Assembly (NCBI RefSeq): GCF_009730915.1
Contig: NC_052474.1
Coordinates: 19,999,501-20,063,500 of the forward strand
Direction of reading: 5' to 3'
DNA from: Dioscorea cayenensis subsp. rotundata
Lineage: Eukaryota > Streptophyta > Magnoliopsida > Dioscoreales > Dioscoreaceae
Length of the DNA: 64,000 bases
Each line of letters begins with the position of its first letter. The stretch's first letter is position 1. The position numbers and the translations under genes are program-made. The notes beneath the pieces were generated by a model. The model searched no databases and was not told the DNA's origin. It saw only the letters and a list, made by a program, of their open reading frames with translations. This document shows, piece after piece, positions 60,595 to 64,000 of this stretch.

Positions 60595-63500
60595 CTAAAT
60601 CAAAGAAGAAGAACAACTAACAAGAGACTCAGAAGATTGAGAAAAACTACTACAACCTGCTGCTATTCTTGTACTCTCACTAACCTCCATCACTGAACTC
60701 TTGAACTCAAACCTTATCTCCTTCATCATTGCAACAACATCCTTCATCTCCGGTCGGTCTTGCGGTGATGGATTTACGCATAAAAGCGCAATGCCTAACA
60801 CTTGCAGCATCTCTTGTATCTCCATATCATTTTGGTTTTTTCTCAAACACTCTTCGAATAATTCAACAGCCTCATTGACACCTTTTCTCACCTCCTTCCT
60901 TACCAATTCTACAATGTGCCCTCCTCCCAGTATCCTTTCATCGGTCGGCTGAAGCCCTGTTAGTATCTCCAACAACACGATACCGTAACTATACACATCG
61001 CTCTTCTCCGTGATCCTTAAACTGTAACTGTATTCTACATATATATATATATAACACATTGATAATTATGGTCTATGTGAGAACAGAGATATATTAAAAT
61101 GCCAAATATATTTCAACAATCAAGACTCTTACCGGGAGCAATGTAACCGAAAGAACCGGCGACAATGCTGTTGAATCTCGCTTGCTGTGAATGCTGATTG
61201 AGTGGTTTTGCTAGGCCGAAATCAGCGATGCATGCTTCGAGTTGTTGGCTGATCAAAATGTTGTTTGATTTGATGTCGCGGTGAATTATCGGTGGATTGC
61301 ATCCGTGGTGGAGATATGCTATGCCTTGTGCTGCTCCCAATGCAATCTTGTATCTTGAATCCCAATCTATAAACACTTTGCTATGATGAAGCAAATCATT
61401 CAGACTTCCATTGCTCATGTAGTCATAGATTAGCAATTTAGCATTGTTGTTTCTCTTTGAGCAGCAGCCAAGAAGTCTTATAATGTTCTTATGTCTGATT
61501 GAACTGAGAATCTTCACTTCGGCATTGAAGAAATCTCTCTCTGAAAACTGGCCTTGTTTGTGATCACTCCGTAACTTTTTTACAGCTATGGTTGGACCGG
61601 TCCTCGTTTCGACTCGATAAACAAGTCCAGAAGAGCCTTTTCCAATAACATTAGAATCAACTAATCCATCAACAACTTCTCCTGCAGAGAATGCTAGTTT
61701 CTGAAATGGAGTCAATTCCCATTCCCATAATCCATCCTCGTCTCCGTTCATATTCTTCGAGGAAGCAATAATTCTTCGTGATCGAATTCTTAGCAATGTG
61801 GCTATTGTTGCAAACAATGTAACTAAAATTATACTGAACACGAGGCCAAATATAAGTTTTCTTGAAGGATGATGACTTGCAGTAATCTTGTTTCTTCCGT
61901 GGAAGCACTTGCATAGTTCCTGATTACCATAGAAAGCGGAATCCGGTAGCTGATGGAAGAGCGTCGTGTCAGGGAGAACACCGGAGAAGTTATTGAATGA
62001 AACATCAAGTGAAATGAGATCATCGAGCTCCCCGAGCAGGGACAATGATCCTGTGAGCATGTTGTGAGAGAGATCTAGACTTCCGAGCTTCGATAGATTG
62101 CGAAATCCTGCAGGTAAAGGGCCTAAAAGATAGTTCCAGCTCAAGTTCAGCAGAATGTCTAATCCTAGGAGATTACTAATCTCATCAGGAATTGGACCAG
62201 TGATTCTATTGCTACTCATATCAAGAGATTGCAAATCAGTGCAAAGGGCAATGGATTTGGGTATCATGCCAGTGATGTAGTTTCCATTCAGAGCCAACTT
62301 GTTAAGGCTTTTGAGCTTCCCTAAAGCCTCAGGGACTGAACCAGAGAGCCTGTTTCTTGAAAGATCAAGCACATTGAGATGAACTAGTGATTCAAATGAG
62401 TTTGGAATCACTCCGTGAATCCTATTCTCATGCAAATCAACCATTTCTAGTTCAATGCATCTCCCTATCTCTTCCGGTATTTCTCCAGTAAGCTTGTTTT
62501 CTGACAACTCCAAGAAGGTTAAGCTCTGCAGAAATCCAATCTCTTTTGGTATCTCCCCGGAAAACTGATTGAAGCCTAGACGAAGCCTTGATAAACCGGT
62601 GCAGTTACCGATATCCTTCGAGAGCTCACCTGAGAAATCATTGGAGATTAGCATGAGCTTGTTGAGTGTAATTATGTTGAACAGAGAACTTGGAAGTGAA
62701 CCAGTGAGGAAATTGTAGGAAAGGTCCATTGATTGGAGCTTTTCACAGTTGCCAATCTCAAATGGCAGGCTACCATGGAGCTCATTCTGCCAAGCAAAGA
62801 ACTGAGTTAGTTGCCTCAATTCTCCAATACTCCTCGGAATTTCACCGGAGATCCTGTTGTTATCCAACTCTAATTGCCTCAAACTAGTCAAGTTTCCAAT
62901 GAAAGCCGGAATTTGACCGGAGATGTTGTTGTATGAAAGCAAAAACACTTGTAACTTTGCTAAGCTTGAGAATGAGGATGGAATCTCACCTGTTAGAGAA
63001 TTCAGAGAAAAATCCATCACTTGTAATGCTGTGCAGTTACCTAGTGATTCCGGCATGCTGCCGAAGAGCTCATTCCTCCATAACAACAGCTTCTTGAGGT
63101 TTCTCAGCCTGCCTAACTCCCCTGGAATCTCGCCGGAGATTCGGTTTTGGTAAAGGAAAAGATTCTCAAGAGAAGAACAATTGGAGATTTCTGCTGGAAT
63201 CAATCCTGACAGATTCGTTGTGTAAATTGAAAGTGTCTTTAGATTCTTGAGTTTGCCAAATTCAGGTGGAATCTGTCCTGAAACTGAAGTATCTGCAAGT
63301 CCAAGGAATTCTAGTTCTCGACAGTCTGATATTTCTGCGGGAATGTCTCCAAATATACCGGCATTGCCACCGATACGAAAAGTTAACAGATTAGACAACA
63401 TGCCTAGCTGCAATGGAATTCTGCCAAAAAGCCGGTTATCGACAAGTTCGATCTCTCTGAGCTGAGAACAATTGCCTAATTGTGCAGGCACTGGTCCATG

Positions 63501-63953
63501 CAACAAATTGGAATTCAAATACAAGAAGTGTAATCTTGAGAGTGTTCCAAGCTGCGGAGGGATAGTTCCAGTGAGTGCATTGAAGCTGAGATCAAGTGTG
63601 ACAAGTGAAGTCAGGTTCAATATCGATGTTGGGATTTCTCCGGTGATATTGCACTTGTAGAGGACTAGTGTGGTAAGTGAAGTGAGGGAGAGGAATTGGA
63701 TCGGGAATGTGGTAGGAATGCTGATGGATTTGATTCTGATTTCTGCAACTGAGTTTTGTGAAGAACATGTGATGTATGACCAGTTGCATGGATTTTGGTG
63801 CTGTGGATTCCATGAAGAGAATTGAGATGAATTGAAGGTTGAAAGCCATGAATGAAGTGAAAGGCCTTCAGAATTCAATGCAAAGGATGGAAGAGAAAAG
63901 AAAAAGGTTGATAGGATTGAGATAATGAGAAGAATTTTTTGATTGCTTTGCAT
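60595..63953 (-). CDS. LRR receptor-like kinase, subfamily XI, RGI/RGFR type, 1,089-residue class
   Basis: Plasma-membrane receptor kinase; RGI/RGFR proteins perceive sulfated RGF/GLV peptides in root meristems. Two exons on -: 61133-63953 and 60595-61034, joined in phase (1,086 residues from the ATG at 63953). Signal peptide at about 1-26 (ILLIISILSTFFFSLPSFA), LRRNT with NPCNWSYITC, then about 23 LRRs. FRIGGN at about 192-197 holds the RxGG motif that contacts the sulfated ligand in RGFRs. The membrane segment is at about 699-722 (LIFGLVFSIILVTLFATIATLL). The kinase from about 755 has the glycine loop GKGSSGLV, Lys in AVKKL (about 792), HRD in IIHRDIKSNN (about 891, an RD kinase) and DFG in IADFGLAK (about 911). 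APE-region sequence begins exon 2 (SDVYSYGIVLLEILTG). The intron in the activation segment and the domain order match RGI genes. The exact paralogue is not assigned. Confidence 0.9.
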
Positions 63954-64000
63954 GGTGAACAAGAAGAGAAAAGAAAAGGTGAAGGAAAAGGAGTGTAATA

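Noticed and set aside
63954..63962. Start of the receptor kinase three codons further upstream
   Set aside because: The codon is TTG, so the ATG at 63953 is used.
1..64000. tRNA, rRNA, CRISPR arrays, bacterial operons and organelle insertions
   Set aside because: None were seen on reading either strand; the B-box-like words found are part of degenerate repeats without a tRNA fold.

Overview
The window is nuclear DNA from a flowering plant. The genes have many GT-AG introns, the spacers are AT-rich with long (TA)n and (ATT)n tracts, and every recognisable protein belongs to a plant family: MAD1 with the plant N-terminus, DREB-type AP2/ERF, GT31 with a DUF4094-like N-terminus, MS1/MMD1-type PHD protein, VPS9A, CAD1/NSL1-type MACPF, TBL and subfamily-XI LRR kinase. 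Gene and repeat character suggest a non-grass monocot or another early-diverging angiosperm, but the species cannot be fixed from sequence alone. There is a 1,000-N assembly gap at 52060-53059.

Layout. (1) About 1-5117 is the right part of a decayed two-gene Mutator-like element. It has the C-terminus of a mudrA transposase on + and, tail to tail on -, a plant-mobile-domain/Ulp1 (C48) protease gene. Its apparent end lies about 200 bp before the MAD1 start codon. (2) 5327-19945 holds a 16-exon MAD1 gene (+). Its last intron is 6.3 kb and stuffed with a Ty3/gypsy integrase scrap, a Ty1/copia pol relic, a 1.55-kb non-autonomous MULE with a 10-bp target duplication, and a PIF/Harbinger-like MITE. 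(3) 21500-21935 is a frame-broken AP2/ERF gene. (4) 23587-26752 is an intact eight-exon beta-1,3-galactosyltransferase. (5) 28342-32747 (+) encodes a PHD-finger protein of the MS1/MMD1/At1g33420 type, and 32864-36727 (-) encodes VPS9A; the two are tail to tail with 116 bp between stop codons. (6) 37752-41455 (-) encodes a seven-exon MACPF protein. (7) 44594-47539 (-) encodes a YLS7/TBL17-type acetyltransferase with a GC-AG intron. (8) About 47.5-53.3 kb is a gene-poor, AT-rich spacer with the gap. (9) About 53356-59160 (-) is a decayed L1-type LINE. (10) 60595-63953 (-) encodes an LRR receptor kinase of the RGI/RGFR type.

The genes form no operon-like unit. They are housekeeping, signalling and cell-wall genes separated by transposon debris: mitotic checkpoint, arabinogalactan glycosylation, chromatin reading, endosomal Rab5 activation, MACPF immunity/cell-death control, wall acetylation and peptide-hormone perception. 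A recurring oddity is that several otherwise well-conserved genes (MAD1, the ERF gene, the PHD gene, the VPS9A donor site) carry single-base indel-like lesions. Either they are decaying copies or the assembly has residual indel errors. The most unusual item is the two-gene MULE, whose non-coding spacers carry a recurrent TTTAAGCG/TTAAACR motif.
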